From Methanobacterium bryantii (GTDB lineage Archaea; Methanobacteriota; Methanobacteria; Methanobacteriales; Methanobacteriaceae), in NCBI RefSeq assembly GCF_002287175.1, contig NZ_LMVM01000033.1:186001-250000 (forward strand): 64,000 nt of DNA, read 5' to 3'. Made by a program: the position numbers and the translations under genes. The notes below the pieces were generated by a model. It worked only from the letters and a program-made list of their open reading frames with translations. It did no database searches and had not been told where the DNA came from. How positions within the stretch are numbered: the first letter of the stretch is position 1; each line of letters begins with the position of its first letter. Positions 38,434-49,042 of the stretch are shown piece by piece.

Positions 38434-39753
38434 TTAAGGAGTTAACCTTCGTCTATCCCTTGGGAATAAAACAGTTTCCCTAACGTTTTTAGCTCCAGTG
38501 ATACACATTGTAAACCTTTCAGCACCTAATCCCCAACCAGCGTGTGGCGGCATTCCATATTCAAATGCTGCGAGGTACCTTTCAAATGAAGCCGGGTTTA
38601 AACCCTGTTTTTTAATCCTTTCAACTAAAATATCATGTATATGGAGCCTTTGAGCACCAGATGATATTTCCAGGTCTTTATACATCAGGTCAAATGCACA
38701 GCTTTTTCCTGGGTTTTCACTGTCAGGCATTACATAAAATGGTTTAATATCAGTTGGCCAGCCAGTTATGAAGTAGTAGTCATCCATTTTTTCTCCAATA
38801 GCTTTTTCAGCTGCTCGGGATAGGTCTTCACCATACTTCATGTTGACACCCTTGGAATTTACGATGTCAACCACATCATCATAATCGACCCTTTCAAATG
38901 GAGCTTCTGGTACCTCCAGATCTACTCCTAAAATTTTAAGTTCATCTTCGCACTGCTCTCTAACATTTTTAATGGCTGTACGTACGAGTCCTTCCAGAAC
39001 ATTCATCATATCTTCATGATTACAGAAAGATGCTTCTGCATCTATAGAAATAGCTTCGTTTAAATGCCTTAAAGTATCGTGTTCTTCAGCCCTAAATATC
39101 TGTGCTATTTCGTATACTTTGTCAAGTCCAGAAGCCATCATCATCTGTTTGTAAAGTTGAGGGCTTTGACTGAGGAATGCCTCTCTTTCAAAGTATGTAA
39201 TTGGAAAAAGTTCTGTTCCTCCTTCAGTTGCAGATGCACCAAGTTTTGGAGTGTTTATTTCTATAAATTCCCCTTCTTCAAAGAAAGACCTGACAGAATG
39301 AAGCATTCTGCTTTTTATTTTAAATATAGCACTTACAGATGCTCTCCTGAGATCTACATATCTTGAATCAAGACGTGTATCTATTTCTGCATGTACTTTT
39401 TCTGTTGTGTCCAGTGGAAGAGGTAATTTAGATTCGTTGAGTAGTTTAACTTCAGCAGGGATAATTTCAAAGCCGCCTGGTGCTTTTGAAGAATCCTGCA
39501 CAGTTCCCTTAACTGCTATTACTGATTCTCTCCTTAATTTTCTTATCTCCTCAAGTAGTTCCTTTGTAATTTTTTTACTTGGGGCAGTAATTTGAATAAG
39601 TCCATCCCTATCTCTTAGAAGGACAAATATTATTCCTCCAAGGTCTCTTATTTCATGAATCCAACCCATAACTGTAACTTTTTCTCCGCTTAGTTCAGGG
39701 CTTATTCTTTTTGAATAATGAGTTCTTCTCCAATCTCCCAATGAGTCTGTCAA
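38434..39753 (-). CDS. aspS: Aspartyl-tRNA synthetase, archaeal type
   Basis: Class II synthetase charging tRNA-Asp, and in archaea of this type usually also tRNA-Asn, whose Asp is then amidated. The 439-residue protein has the N-terminal anticodon-binding OB domain (VMGWIHEIRDLGGIIFVLLRD), then the class II motifs, with motif 2 in FRAEEHDTLRHLNE and motif 3 in GWGLGAERFTMC, and the family end ETVLFPRDRRRLTP. The frame extends to GTG 39762, but GAGGTGA five bases before TTG 39753 gives the usual start MTDSLGDWRRTHYS. The shorter archaeal length without the bacterial GAD insert fits. Monocistronic; intact. Confidence 0.95.
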   Translation of the reverse strand: MTDSLGDWRRTHYSKRISPELSGEKVTVMGWIHEIRDLGGIIFVLLRDRDGLIQITAPSKKITKELLEEIRKLRRESVIAVKGTVQDSSKAPGGFEIIPAEVKLLNESKLPLPLDTTEKVHAEIDTRLDSRYVDLRRASVSAIFKIKSRMLHSVRSFFEEGEFIEINTPKLGASATEGGTELFPITYFEREAFLSQSPQLYKQMMMASGLDKVYEIAQIFRAEEHDTLRHLNEAISIDAEASFCNHEDMMNVLEGLVRTAIKNVREQCEDELKILGVDLEVPEAPFERVDYDDVVDIVNSKGVNMKYGEDLSRAAEKAIGEKMDDYYFITGWPTDIKPFYVMPDSENPGKSCAFDLMYKDLEISSGAQRLHIHDILVERIKKQGLNPASFERYLAAFEYGMPPHAGWGLGAERFTMCITGAKNVRETVLFPRDRRRLTP

Positions 39754-39880
39754 GTAATTCACCTCTAAAATAGTTAAATAATCAATAATTTTATTGAACG
39801 TGTCTGTAAATTTGTAATCCCTATTTAGGAATTTATCATGGTTACATTAAAATATATTTACATGAAATCAAATTTAATGG

Positions 39881-40133
39881 TTTAATCGCTTTAATGATTC
39901 TTTATGAGCAATGGCTGCATTACTCCAAGCCACTAAAAACTTTCCTTCCAATATTTGATATTCAATTTCATTTAGCTTTAATGATTTTACATAAGCAATA
40001 GCTGTATTATCTAAAACCACCAAAACACTATTTTCAATATTCAATCCTCACTTAATCGCTTTAATGATTCCACATGGGCAATACTTACATTACCTAAAAC
40101 CACCAAAACACTATTTTCAATATTCAATCCTCA
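39881..40133 (-). repeat. Three tandem decayed copies of the hisD 3' end
   Basis: Units start at about 39881, 39970 and 40051, with the true hisD end from 40134; spacing is 81-89 bases. On the minus strand each unit contains the coding text of the HisD C-terminus: AHVESLKRLSED then stop in the nearest copy, IAYVKSLKLNEIE in the next and IAHKESLKRLNH in the farthest, against AHAESFKKRLSED in HisD itself. The segment before each (for example NIENSVLVVL) aligns with HisD LKDVVITLAEHEGL. Frames remain open within units although they lie beyond the hisD stop. Confidence 0.75.
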
Positions 40134-41401
40134 CTTAATCGCTTTTTAAATGATTCAGCATGGGCAAAAAGTCCTTCATGTTCTGCAAGAGTTATAACAA
40201 CATCTTTTAAGTTGCGGACTCCTTCCTTTGAAAGCCTCTGCACTGTCGGTTTTTTAATAAATGAATCCACCGAAAGCCCAGAATACATTCTTGCACATTT
40301 TGAAGTTGGAAGAACATGATTTGTTCCAGAACCATAGTCTCCAGCTGCAACTGGAGTTAATTCTCCTAAAAATATAGAACCTGCATTTTTGATGTCTTTT
40401 AGGACATCCTCAGGGTCTTCTGTCATAATAATCAGGTGTTCTGGAGCATAATCGTTTGCAAACTCCACAGCTTCACTTAAAGAATCAGCAATTATTATTT
40501 TACCATACTTTTCAAGGGATTCTTCTATTATTTTACTTCTCTGCATATATTTAATTTTTTCTAAAATATTAGCATTTACCTTACTTGCAATATTTTCTGA
40601 TGTTGTAACAAGTGCACAGGCAGCGTTAGGGTCGTGTTCAGCTTGAGCCAGCATATCATAAGCAATAAATTCTGCATTAGCGGTTTCATCAGCTATTATA
40701 AGCACTTCTGATGGTCCTGCAGGGAAATCTATGTCTACATCACCGTATACCAATTTTTTTGCAGCTGTAACAAATATATTTCCAGGACCTACTATCTTAT
40801 CAACTTTAGGAACGCTTAGAGTACCAAATGCCATGGCAGCTATGGATTGAGCCCCACCTATCTTATAAATTTCATCTGCACCAGCTATATCTGCTGCAAC
40901 AAGTACAGCCTCATTTACACTGCCGTCATGCATTGGAGGTGTACAGCAGATTACCTTACTAACACCTGCAATTTTTGCAGGAATGATTGTCATTAAAACT
41001 GATGAAGGGTAAACAGCACGTCCCCCCGGAACATAACAACCTACAATTTCAATTGGCCGAATTATCTGGCCTGCAGTAATTCCATTATCAACTTCTTCAA
41101 ACCATTCTTCTGGAATTTGGGATTTATGAAATTTTTTAATGTTTTTAGCAGCCTTTTTTAATGCATCTACTATTTTAACATCTACTTTGTCATAACTCTC
41201 TTTGATTTCTGCTTCACTGACTTTAAAATCATCTAATTTAACGTTATCGAACTTTTCAGTATAAAATTTTAAAGAGATATCTCCGTCCTTCCGGACATTA
41301 TGAAGTATGTCGCTTACAATTTCAATCACACTTTCTGCATCGATTTGCGAACGATTAATGAGTTTATTTTTATCTGCGCTTTTAAGTTTCACTATCTCCA
41401 T
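40124..41401 (-). CDS. hisD: Histidinol dehydrogenase
   Basis: Last enzyme of histidine synthesis: two NAD-dependent oxidations of histidinol to histidine, with zinc. The 425-residue protein has the family stretch PGGRAVYPSSVLMTIIPAKIAG near 125, GPGNIFVTAAKKLVYG near 205, the zinc-site Q and H in LAQAEHDP, the glutamate and histidine pair in APEHLIIMTED, and the conserved NHVLPTS. Length is normal. Start ATG 41401 has a weak AGGA-type site. The gene is alone, not in a his operon. Its 3' end has been duplicated three times just downstream, beyond the stop. Confidence 0.96.
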   Translation of the reverse strand: MEIVKLKSADKNKLINRSQIDAESVIEIVSDILHNVRKDGDISLKFYTEKFDNVKLDDFKVSEAEIKESYDKVDVKIVDALKKAAKNIKKFHKSQIPEEWFEEVDNGITAGQIIRPIEIVGCYVPGGRAVYPSSVLMTIIPAKIAGVSKVICCTPPMHDGSVNEAVLVAADIAGADEIYKIGGAQSIAAMAFGTLSVPKVDKIVGPGNIFVTAAKKLVYGDVDIDFPAGPSEVLIIADETANAEFIAYDMLAQAEHDPNAACALVTTSENIASKVNANILEKIKYMQRSKIIEESLEKYGKIIIADSLSEAVEFANDYAPEHLIIMTEDPEDVLKDIKNAGSIFLGELTPVAAGDYGSGTNHVLPTSKCARMYSGLSVDSFIKKPTVQRLSKEGVRNLKDVVITLAEHEGLFAHAESFKKRLSED

Positions 41402-42370
41402 CCTATCACAAACTTAGTTTGTTAAATTGAATTTAAATATTTGACTAAAGAGGACTATTTTAATCTACTAATTTAAAATATTTTAGAATAATTAATCAAA
41501 AAGTGAATATATAACACTGAAAATGACTATTAAATATTGGCCGTTAAATGGAATACTTCCTAAAAATAATAAGATTAAAGATAAATCAATTACTGGATAA
41601 AAACTTTCTATTCCATGTGAAATAAGTGTTAAGTTATTAATTTAAAAATTCGCCCTATTAATGGTTAAATTGTAATTTGATAAATCAGTTCACATCATGA
41701 CATGAAAAATTACATTAATTACACGACTCATGGACATGAGCATAATAACTAAAGTGTAACCTATTCTTAAATTAACTGGAAACCTTTAACAACAGATATA
41801 TCCTGTAAAATAGAGTATCCTTTGACTTTGTATAGCAATACCAAAGCTGGGAGAATTGATATATATTTGCCAATAGCTGCTCTCACTTTTCTGGTTTTTA
41901 CTTTAATTTCGGAATTATTTCTATTTCATAATGTACATAAATATATTGATTATTTAAATAATGATTACAATGTTAAATTTATAAATAATAATAAAAATTA
42001 ACTCATTGTTTACAAAAATAAACATTTAATCTCATCTTTGTGATTATACATAAATACATAGCTGTGAATAATTTAAAATGTGATGGTGAAATCTGTCACA
42101 ATAAAACTAACATTAAATAATAGTAAAATCAACTCATTATAAAAAATATCTAATCAAACTTACAATATCTTTGATATAATACAATTTATTTTTAAAATAC
42201 TTTTAAAAATAAATTCACATAACAACCAAAACTTTATCCATCATCATATTAAGAATATAATAAAAGAATTATTAAACGAAGTTTTTATCATTTCTTTTCT
42301 CATATTGCAACACAATCTATAAATAACATGTCATTAAATTTCAAGAGTGATAAAGGAGGGGCTCGTAATA
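41402..42370. other. Long AT-rich gene-free region between hisD and the UPF0058 gene
   Basis: Nearly 970 bases holding the two divergent promoters. An open stretch on the minus strand around 41775-41920 (containing AAIGKYISILPALVLLYKVK) has protein-like content but no start codon; it may be a gene remnant. I see no hairpin arrays or RNA genes here. Confidence 0.4.
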
Positions 42371-42709
42371 ATGTATAAAGACGAACTTATACAACTACAT
42401 CAGTTTTTGGTATATGTTTTAAAAAGTTTAGAAGATGAAAACGAAGTTAAAGAGGAATGCGAGGAATATTTCCGCCTTAACATAAGTCCACACCACATCC
42501 ACCGAACAAAAGCAGAACACAAATATGCAATTTTTGTATTATCTGAATCTATTTCTGAATTAATAGCTAAGAAAAATAATAGTGCAGCACCATCAAATAT
42601 TGCAAATGGTTTATCCGAACTAGCAAAAAGGTCCAAAAAAGAGTTAATTCGGATGCATGAAGACAATGCACTTAAATATCAAAAAGACAAGAAAATGGAA
42701 ATGATTTAG
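42371..42709 (+). CDS. UPF0058 family small protein
   Basis: A 112-residue all-helical protein of the UPF0058 family, widespread in methanogens and other archaea, function unknown. The family marks are HQFLVYVLKSLE near the start and SPHHIHRTKAEHKYAIFVLSE in the middle, where the histidines may bind metal. The frame extends to 42347, but GGAGGGG about 11 bases before ATG 42371 makes this the start (MYKDELIQLHQF). It precedes cpgS by 109 bases on the same strand. Intact. Confidence 0.85.
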   Translation: MYKDELIQLHQFLVYVLKSLEDENEVKEECEEYFRLNISPHHIHRTKAEHKYAIFVLSESISELIAKKNNSAAPSNIANGLSELAKRSKKELIRMHEDNALKYQKDKKMEMI

Positions 42710-42818
42710 TTTATACTGCTATATTCTATAAAATTATTTTGGTTCACTGCCTTAAACTAAAATTATTTAACCTCGTAAACTCAAAAATACCTAATATAAA
42801 TTAAAAGTAAGTATATCC

Positions 42819-44210
<1,392 letters not shown>

Positions 44211-44281
44211 ATCTATCCCCTATTTATTTTAAAGGTCTAAAAATTAAGTATTAATAAAGTTAAATATAGAAAAAAGGATTT

Positions 44282-44953
44282 TTATTTTTTCAGTGACTTA
44301 ATCCCTTCAGATGACCCTACAAGAACTTCATCTGTTACTCCAAAAAATATTCCATTTTCTACAACTCCAGGGATATAATTAAGCTCTTTTTCAAGATATG
44401 CAGGATCTTCAATACTTTCAAACTTAACATCAATGACAAAATTACCGTTATCTGTTATAACCGGCCCACCTTTTCTTTGACCCATTCTCAGAGCAGGGAC
44501 TCCTCCAAACTGCTTTACATGATCACTGACTGTTCTGCAGGCTTGTGGAATGACTTCAACAGGTACAGGGAATGCTCCAAGTTTATCGACCACTTTAGAA
44601 TCATCTACAATAACTATGAATTTATCTGCAGCGCTGTCAACGATTTTTTCCATTGTATGAGCTGCTCCGCCGCCTTTTATCAGATTTAATCTGCTGTCAA
44701 CTTCATCTGCACCGTCAACTGCAATGTCAATTGAATGTTCTTCAAGGGTGGTTACAGGAATTCCATTTTCCTTTGCAAGTAAAAAAGATTGGTACGATGT
44801 TGGAATACCTAATATTTCAAGTTCTTCATCTATAATCCTTTTTCCAAGCTTCTCTAAAAAATAAAGAGTAGTGGATCCAGTTCCAAGTCCCACTATATTT
44901 CCATCTTCAACTAATTTTGCAGCAGCATATCCTACATTTCGTTTAAGTTCCAT
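44282..44953 (-). CDS. rpiA: Ribose-5-phosphate isomerase A
   Basis: Interconverts ribose 5-phosphate and ribulose 5-phosphate in pentose metabolism. The 223-residue protein has GLGTGSTTLYFLEKLG (17-32), the catalytic AVDGADEVD (residues 80-88) and the KGGGAAHTMEKIV loop (93-105), all as in the RpiA family. Start ATG 44953 has GAGGTC nine bases upstream. It converges with cpgS, 71 bases apart. Length and motifs are normal. Confidence 0.96.
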   Translation of the reverse strand: MELKRNVGYAAAKLVEDGNIVGLGTGSTTLYFLEKLGKRIIDEELEILGIPTSYQSFLLAKENGIPVTTLEEHSIDIAVDGADEVDSRLNLIKGGGAAHTMEKIVDSAADKFIVIVDDSKVVDKLGAFPVPVEVIPQACRTVSDHVKQFGGVPALRMGQRKGGPVITDNGNFVIDVKFESIEDPAYLEKELNYIPGVVENGIFFGVTDEVLVGSSEGIKSLKK

Positions 44954-45081
44954 AATTAGACCTCAATTAATAAATTTATAGTAATTTTTTAAATTATATT
45001 CAATTTTAAAAACGTATTTATAAGTTATCTAAATTAGATATATAAAATTATTAGATTATTTGAAAAATATAAATAGCAAAT

Positions 45082-45510
45082 TTATTTTAAAAGCACTAAA
45101 CTAAGTTTTAATCCATTTATACATTCATTAGCAGGTTTTCCAAGGGATTTAATTATTTTACACTTATCGCCCTCATATAAACCTTCTGGAAAACATAATT
45201 CCCTCATTGTACATTCTTTATCGCATTCAGGAAATTCAAAGGTAAGCATAGACCCCTCAAATGCTTTTTTAGTATCGACAAGTGCTTCAATATCTGCTCT
45301 TTCCACCTCAACAACTTTAACTTTTCCACTATCATGTATAAGACAGGGGTGTTCTGTGTCTTTTACCTCCGTTACTACATACATTCTTCCTTCTTCTAAA
45401 GAATCAATGCATGTACTTTTAAATCTACACGCTTCACATTCTGCAGAAGCTCCATAATGCATGAATTTAAGTCCCTCTTCTGCAAGAGTTTTTCCAATGA
45501 GCGTTATCAT
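45082..45510 (-). CDS. UPF0179 family cysteine-rich protein
   Basis: 142 residues with about nine cysteines in pairs: CEACRFKSTC near 25-34, C in HPCLIHDSG, CDKECTMRELC near 105-115, CKII and CING. The family UPF0179 is conserved in methanogens; the function is unknown, and the cysteines suggest an iron-sulfur or zinc protein. Start ATG 45510 follows GGAGAC by seven bases. It is upstream of rpiA on the same strand with 128 bases between, so co-transcription is possible but not clear. Intact. Confidence 0.88.
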   Translation of the reverse strand: MITLIGKTLAEEGLKFMHYGASAECEACRFKSTCIDSLEEGRMYVVTEVKDTEHPCLIHDSGKVKVVEVERADIEALVDTKKAFEGSMLTFEFPECDKECTMRELCFPEGLYEGDKCKIIKSLGKPANECINGLKLSLVLLK

Positions 45511-45874
45511 AATTTGTCTCCTTTAAATGGTGTTTTATATAATTAGTTCAATTATATCAAATATTATCTGATATTTCATTTGTATGCTGCATACTATAGA
45601 AAACAGCAGTTATTTAATTTTTAAAATGGCATTTTACATGAAATTAAATTAAATAGTATTACCATTTTTAATATCTACGGTTATATAAAAACATTAGGTA
45701 TATGAATATAAATAGTTATCATCTGAAATTTCTTATTACATAACTGTCTAATCCTTAAAAAAATAAATTAAAATCAGCCTAACTAAATTTAACAAATATT
45801 AAGGGCTATCTTAAAGATTCAAAAGAATTTTTATAATTTTTGAATAAAATAATTCATTGTGCTCTTTAATTATA
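45511..45874. other. AT-rich intergenic region
   Basis: About 360 bases between the UPF0179 gene and the first universal stress protein gene, with no gene, repeat or hairpin that I can support. It contains the UPF0179 promoter on the minus strand. Confidence 0.45.
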
Positions 45875-46348
45875 TTATGGAACTACAACAACTGGAACTT
45901 TTGCTGATCTCAGTACCCTATCTGTGGTACTTCCAAATAAAGTTCGATTTAGACCTTCAAAAGTCGATGATTTTTGACAGCCGTGCTTACCAGTAGAACC
46001 CATAAATACTATATCAATACTTTCCCTCCGGATAGCATCGAGAATTTCTTCATATGGTTTTCCACCAGTGACTTCAGTTTTTAATTTGACCCCTTTACAT
46101 AAACCTTCACATTGACTTTCTTCCAGTTTTTTCCTAAAACGTTCTACTACCTTTTCTCCTTCCTTCTGTAAACTATCATATAATTCCCCTCTAAAATTTG
46201 GCAGATATGCTGACCGCAGGAAATAAGTGTCGACAACATATAAAACAACAATATCAGCGCCGCTTACATTGGAAGTCCATATTGCGTGTCCTCCTGCCCT
46301 TTCTGCACATTCAGATCCATCTATTGGCAGTAATATTTTCTTGTACAT
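45875..46348 (-). CDS. Universal stress protein (UspA family) with insert in the ATP loop
   Basis: 157 residues of the UspA fold: LLPIDGSECAERAGGHAI at the start, the MGSTGKHG segment and GSTTDRVLRSAKVPVVVVP at the end. The ATP-binding G-2X-G-9X-G-S/T motif is broken by nine extra residues (CQKSSTFEG) between GSTGKHG and LNRTLFGST. The second Usp in this window has no such insert (GASGKHGLDRVLLGST). The 27 bases encoding the insert (45953-45979) contain a palindrome like those of the intergenic hairpin arrays. Start ATG 46348 follows AGAGGTCAC. ATP binding may be altered or lost. The gene is otherwise intact. Confidence 0.92.
   Translation of the reverse strand: MYKKILLPIDGSECAERAGGHAIWTSNVSGADIVVLYVVDTYFLRSAYLPNFRGELYDSLQKEGEKVVERFRKKLEESQCEGLCKGVKLKTEVTGGKPYEEILDAIRRESIDIVFMGSTGKHGCQKSSTFEGLNRTLFGSTTDRVLRSAKVPVVVVP
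45958..45976. repeat. Palindrome inside the Usp gene, probably inserted
   Basis: CAAAAGTC-GAT-GATTTTTG, arms of eight with a three-base loop and one mismatch. It resembles CAAAAATC-TTC-GATTTTTTG in the array at 59852-60005. It lies within a 27-base in-frame addition in the ATP-binding loop. Confidence 0.6.
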
Positions 46349-46522
46349 ACAGTGACCTCTAATTTTATATTAATATTATATTACTTTCAGTATAAAAATT
46401 AATATTACACAAATTTCAAAATGAGACTTTGTTGGGAACATTGAAAAAGTAAATAAACTTAAAAAATAGTTAATAAAAATTTAAACAATTTGAAATATTA
46501 AATTATTATAAATTAAAATAAA

Positions 46523-47314
46523 TTAATATGGCCTTTTAGCTATAAACATGCCTGATTTTTTCTCAACTTGGATTTTACCATTTTCATTCAAAATATTTGC
46601 AATATAGTCCTCAAAATCAATTATTTTATCACCACTTATAACATTCTTAACCCTTGTAAATGAAAGAACGTAGTTTACTAAAGGTTCAGCTTCGGTTACT
46701 TCCAGACCATCTTCATATTTTACGAGCTTTATATCTCCAAAAGATTCACTTAACTGTTTTTCCCCATTTTCAAGACCAAATGCACGCGCAACTGGTTCCA
46801 ATGAACAGTTAGCGTTTTTATCATAATTAGATACCAGATCACTCAATTCTTTCATATAATTTAGGCCAAAAGTAGTTGCATAAAGCACACCGCCACTCTT
46901 TAAAACTCTACTAATTTCAGATATTGCTTTTTTCCTGTCAGGAACATGGTAAAGCATAAGGTTTGCAATAACCACATCAAATGAATTATCAGGATGTGGA
47001 ATCTGCTCTGCATCTATTACCTCATATTCAAACCTTTCTGCAGCACCGCCCAGAGTGAGTTTAGCATCACCAAGCATACCTTCTGAAAAATCAGAAAGTA
47101 GAATGTGCGCATCTTCAGGTATCTTCTGAAGGTTTGATTTCCATAATATTCCATTTCCACATCCAAGCTCAAGTATTTTAGCGTCTTTTTTAAATTGAAT
47201 CTGATCAAATAACCATAAGGTCCATTTATAGGGATTTATCCCAAATCGCCTGTTTAATTCAACCCTTGCCATAAAATTACTTGAATCTGAATACTGTTTT
47301 AAAAGTGATGTCAT
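46523..47314 (-). CDS. Class I SAM-dependent methyltransferase
   Basis: 263 residues with motif I ILELGCGNGILW (44-55), motif II at LLSDFSEGML, the acidic YEVIDAEQIPHPDNSFDVVIANLML segment typical of UbiE/small-molecule methyltransferases, and motif III around LKSGGVLYATTFG. The substrate is unknown. Start ATG 47314 with GGAG upstream. It stands between the Usp gene and egsA with gaps of over 100 bases each side, so context gives no function. Confidence 0.85.
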   Translation of the reverse strand: MTSLLKQYSDSSNFMARVELNRRFGINPYKWTLWLFDQIQFKKDAKILELGCGNGILWKSNLQKIPEDAHILLSDFSEGMLGDAKLTLGGAAERFEYEVIDAEQIPHPDNSFDVVIANLMLYHVPDRKKAISEISRVLKSGGVLYATTFGLNYMKELSDLVSNYDKNANCSLEPVARAFGLENGEKQLSESFGDIKLVKYEDGLEVTEAEPLVNYVLSFTRVKNVISGDKIIDFEDYIANILNENGKIQVEKKSGMFIAKRPY

Positions 47315-47428
47315 TTTATTTACTCCTATTGTAAAACATTAAATATTAAGAATTAATTTGATTAAATCATTTTACTTGGAAATTATATGACTTATCAGAT
47401 AATTTATTTCCGCAGCGAAAAAAGGTTG

Positions 47429-48472
47429 TTAGATAACGCCAGTTGCAGTTGCAAGTTCTTCAGCAGCTTCTTTTGTAAGTCCTCTATCTCCCAAAATAGT
47501 ATACCTTTCCTTTCTAATTGTATGGGCCATAGTCAGTGCTTCAATAATACATTCTGGATCTAATTTTAGCTCACGTGCAGTTGTTGGAGCTTTTATAGTC
47601 CTTAAGGTATCTCTTATATATTTCCAATCTCCCCCATGTAGATACATCATCATTATAGTACCTATACCGCACTGTTCACCGTGTAATGCAGGTTTAGGTG
47701 CAACAATATCTAAAGCATGGCTGAACTTGTGTTCAGATCCGCTTGCAGGCCTGCTTGTCCCTGCAATACTTATGGCCATTCCGCTGCTTATGAGCGCCTT
47801 GACAACAAGAGCAGCACTTTCTACATGGCCCTCTTTTATTGCATCGGCAGATTCTAAAGTCATTTTAGCTGTCATAAGTGATAATGCAGATGCAGAATCA
47901 CTGTAATATTCATTTAAAAGCCTATAAGATAATTTCCAATCTAATACAGCAGTGTAATTTGATACTATATCCCCACATCCAGCTGCAAGAAGCCTAAATG
48001 GAGCCTGACTTATGATTTCTGTATCTGCAATAACACCAATTGGCGATTGGGCTTCAAGAGATACTGATCCTTTTTCATTCTTTATAGAAGCTCTTGGTGA
48101 AGCAATTCCATCATGAGAAGCTGCAGTTGGGGCACTTATAAATTGAATGTTATTTCGGGTTGCCGCCAGTTTTGCAACATCTATTACCCTACCTCCACCA
48201 ATCCCTAGGACCACAGACACATCCTTTGATGCCTCCTGAACTTCTAAAACAGCTGATTTGGATGCATTATCAATTATAAAAGTTTCAACATCGAAATTTT
48301 CATTTTGAAGGCTTTCTATAGCCTTTTCTCCCGCTATCTTGAGGGTATTTGGCCCGCTTACCACCAGAACTTTATCTTTAAACATGAGATCCTTACAGAT
48401 AGAACCTGTTTCTTCAATTACTCCTTCGCCCGTATGAATTTCTCGTGGTAGTTGGATTTTCCTAAAGTCCAT
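47429..48472 (-). CDS. egsA: sn-Glycerol-1-phosphate dehydrogenase
   Basis: Reduces dihydroxyacetone phosphate to sn-glycerol 1-phosphate, the backbone of archaeal membrane lipids. The protein of 347 residues has the opening IQLPREIHTGEGV, the NAD-binding GIGGGRVIDVAK near 92-103, SAPTAASHDGIASPRAS, and the zinc-binding histidines in GSEHKFSHALD and HGEQCGIGT. The frame extends nine codons further to 48499, but AAGGA seven bases before ATG 48472 sets the start (MDFRKIQLP). It is divergent from the two tiny genes at 48706 and 48930. Intact. Confidence 0.95.
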   Translation of the reverse strand: MDFRKIQLPREIHTGEGVIEETGSICKDLMFKDKVLVVSGPNTLKIAGEKAIESLQNENFDVETFIIDNASKSAVLEVQEASKDVSVVLGIGGGRVIDVAKLAATRNNIQFISAPTAASHDGIASPRASIKNEKGSVSLEAQSPIGVIADTEIISQAPFRLLAAGCGDIVSNYTAVLDWKLSYRLLNEYYSDSASALSLMTAKMTLESADAIKEGHVESAALVVKALISSGMAISIAGTSRPASGSEHKFSHALDIVAPKPALHGEQCGIGTIMMMYLHGGDWKYIRDTLRTIKAPTTARELKLDPECIIEALTMAHTIRKERYTILGDRGLTKEAAEELATATGVI

Positions 48473-48705
48473 ATTATCGTCCTTATAATATTCATTCATT
48501 GTATCGCAAATTTATTGTTTTAAAACTATATCTTTTTCTATTTTGAAAACTTTTTTAAGTGGCTAAATCATTAAATTAACTCAATTTACAGAAAATTATA
48601 TAACTAATTCAAAAAGTTATATATATCTTAAATTATAAGTTTGGAACTTTAAAAAATACTTTTAAAATAGGCAAATATATAAAGGAATATCAAAAAATAA
48701 ATTAA

Positions 48706-48882
48706 ATGATTGACGATCTTTATAAGCAAAGAACTATTTTTTTGCTTGCAGAACGTGCACTGAAAAAAGCAGAAATATGCATTAATTCAGGCTCAGAGGT
48801 ACTGACTCAAATAAAAACTATTTTTGAGACTTGCAAAACCTGTGGTTTTTGTACACCAAACCTTTCTTGTTTGAGTGTTTAA
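48706..48882 (+). CDS. Tiny cysteine-rich protein (58 aa)
   Basis: ATG 48706 to TAA 48882 encodes MIDDLYKQRTIFLLAERALK, a helical first half, followed by TCKTCGFCTPNLSC, a CxxCxxC cluster that could hold zinc or an iron-sulfur centre. AAAGGA lies about 20 bases upstream, too far to be a strong ribosome-binding site. The composition and the cysteine spacing look like a real small protein rather than chance, but I know no family. It precedes a small basic protein gene on the same strand by 47 bases. Confidence 0.5.
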   Translation: MIDDLYKQRTIFLLAERALKKAEICINSGSEVLTQIKTIFETCKTCGFCTPNLSCLSV

Positions 48883-48929
48883 ATCAGTACCATTACAATA
48901 TTTAAACTAATAAATTAGGAGTGAATAAC

Positions 48930-49022
48930 ATGGCAAAAGTAAAAGGAACTAACGTTAGAACAAGACAAAAAAGTCATTATAAAAAAGCTGGAAGTAAAAG
49001 AGGAAGAGGCGTAAAACATTAA
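48930..49022 (+). CDS. Tiny basic protein (30 aa), ribosomal or RNA-binding type
   Basis: ATG 48930 to TAA 49022, with a strong AGGAGTGA six bases upstream and a terminator-like hairpin right after. The product has eleven or so lysines and arginines and a KAGSKRGRGVKH tail, like small ribosomal proteins. I do not recognise it as a named one. The ribosome-binding site, short leader and terminator make it very likely that it is expressed. Confidence 0.7.
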   Translation: MAKVKGTNVRTRQKSHYKKAGSKRGRGVKH

Positions 49023-49025
49023 GGA

Positions 49026-49042
49026 TACCTTGTAACTCAAGG
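49026..49042 (+). terminator. Hairpin terminator after the tiny basic gene
   Basis: ACCTTG-TAACT-CAAGGT followed by TTTCTTTAATT, four bases after the stop codon. Confidence 0.7.

Noticed and set aside
41775..41925. Open minus-strand stretch containing AAIGKYISILPALVLLYKVK
   Set aside because: It looks coding but lacks a start and any family; kept only as a possible remnant in the intergenic note.
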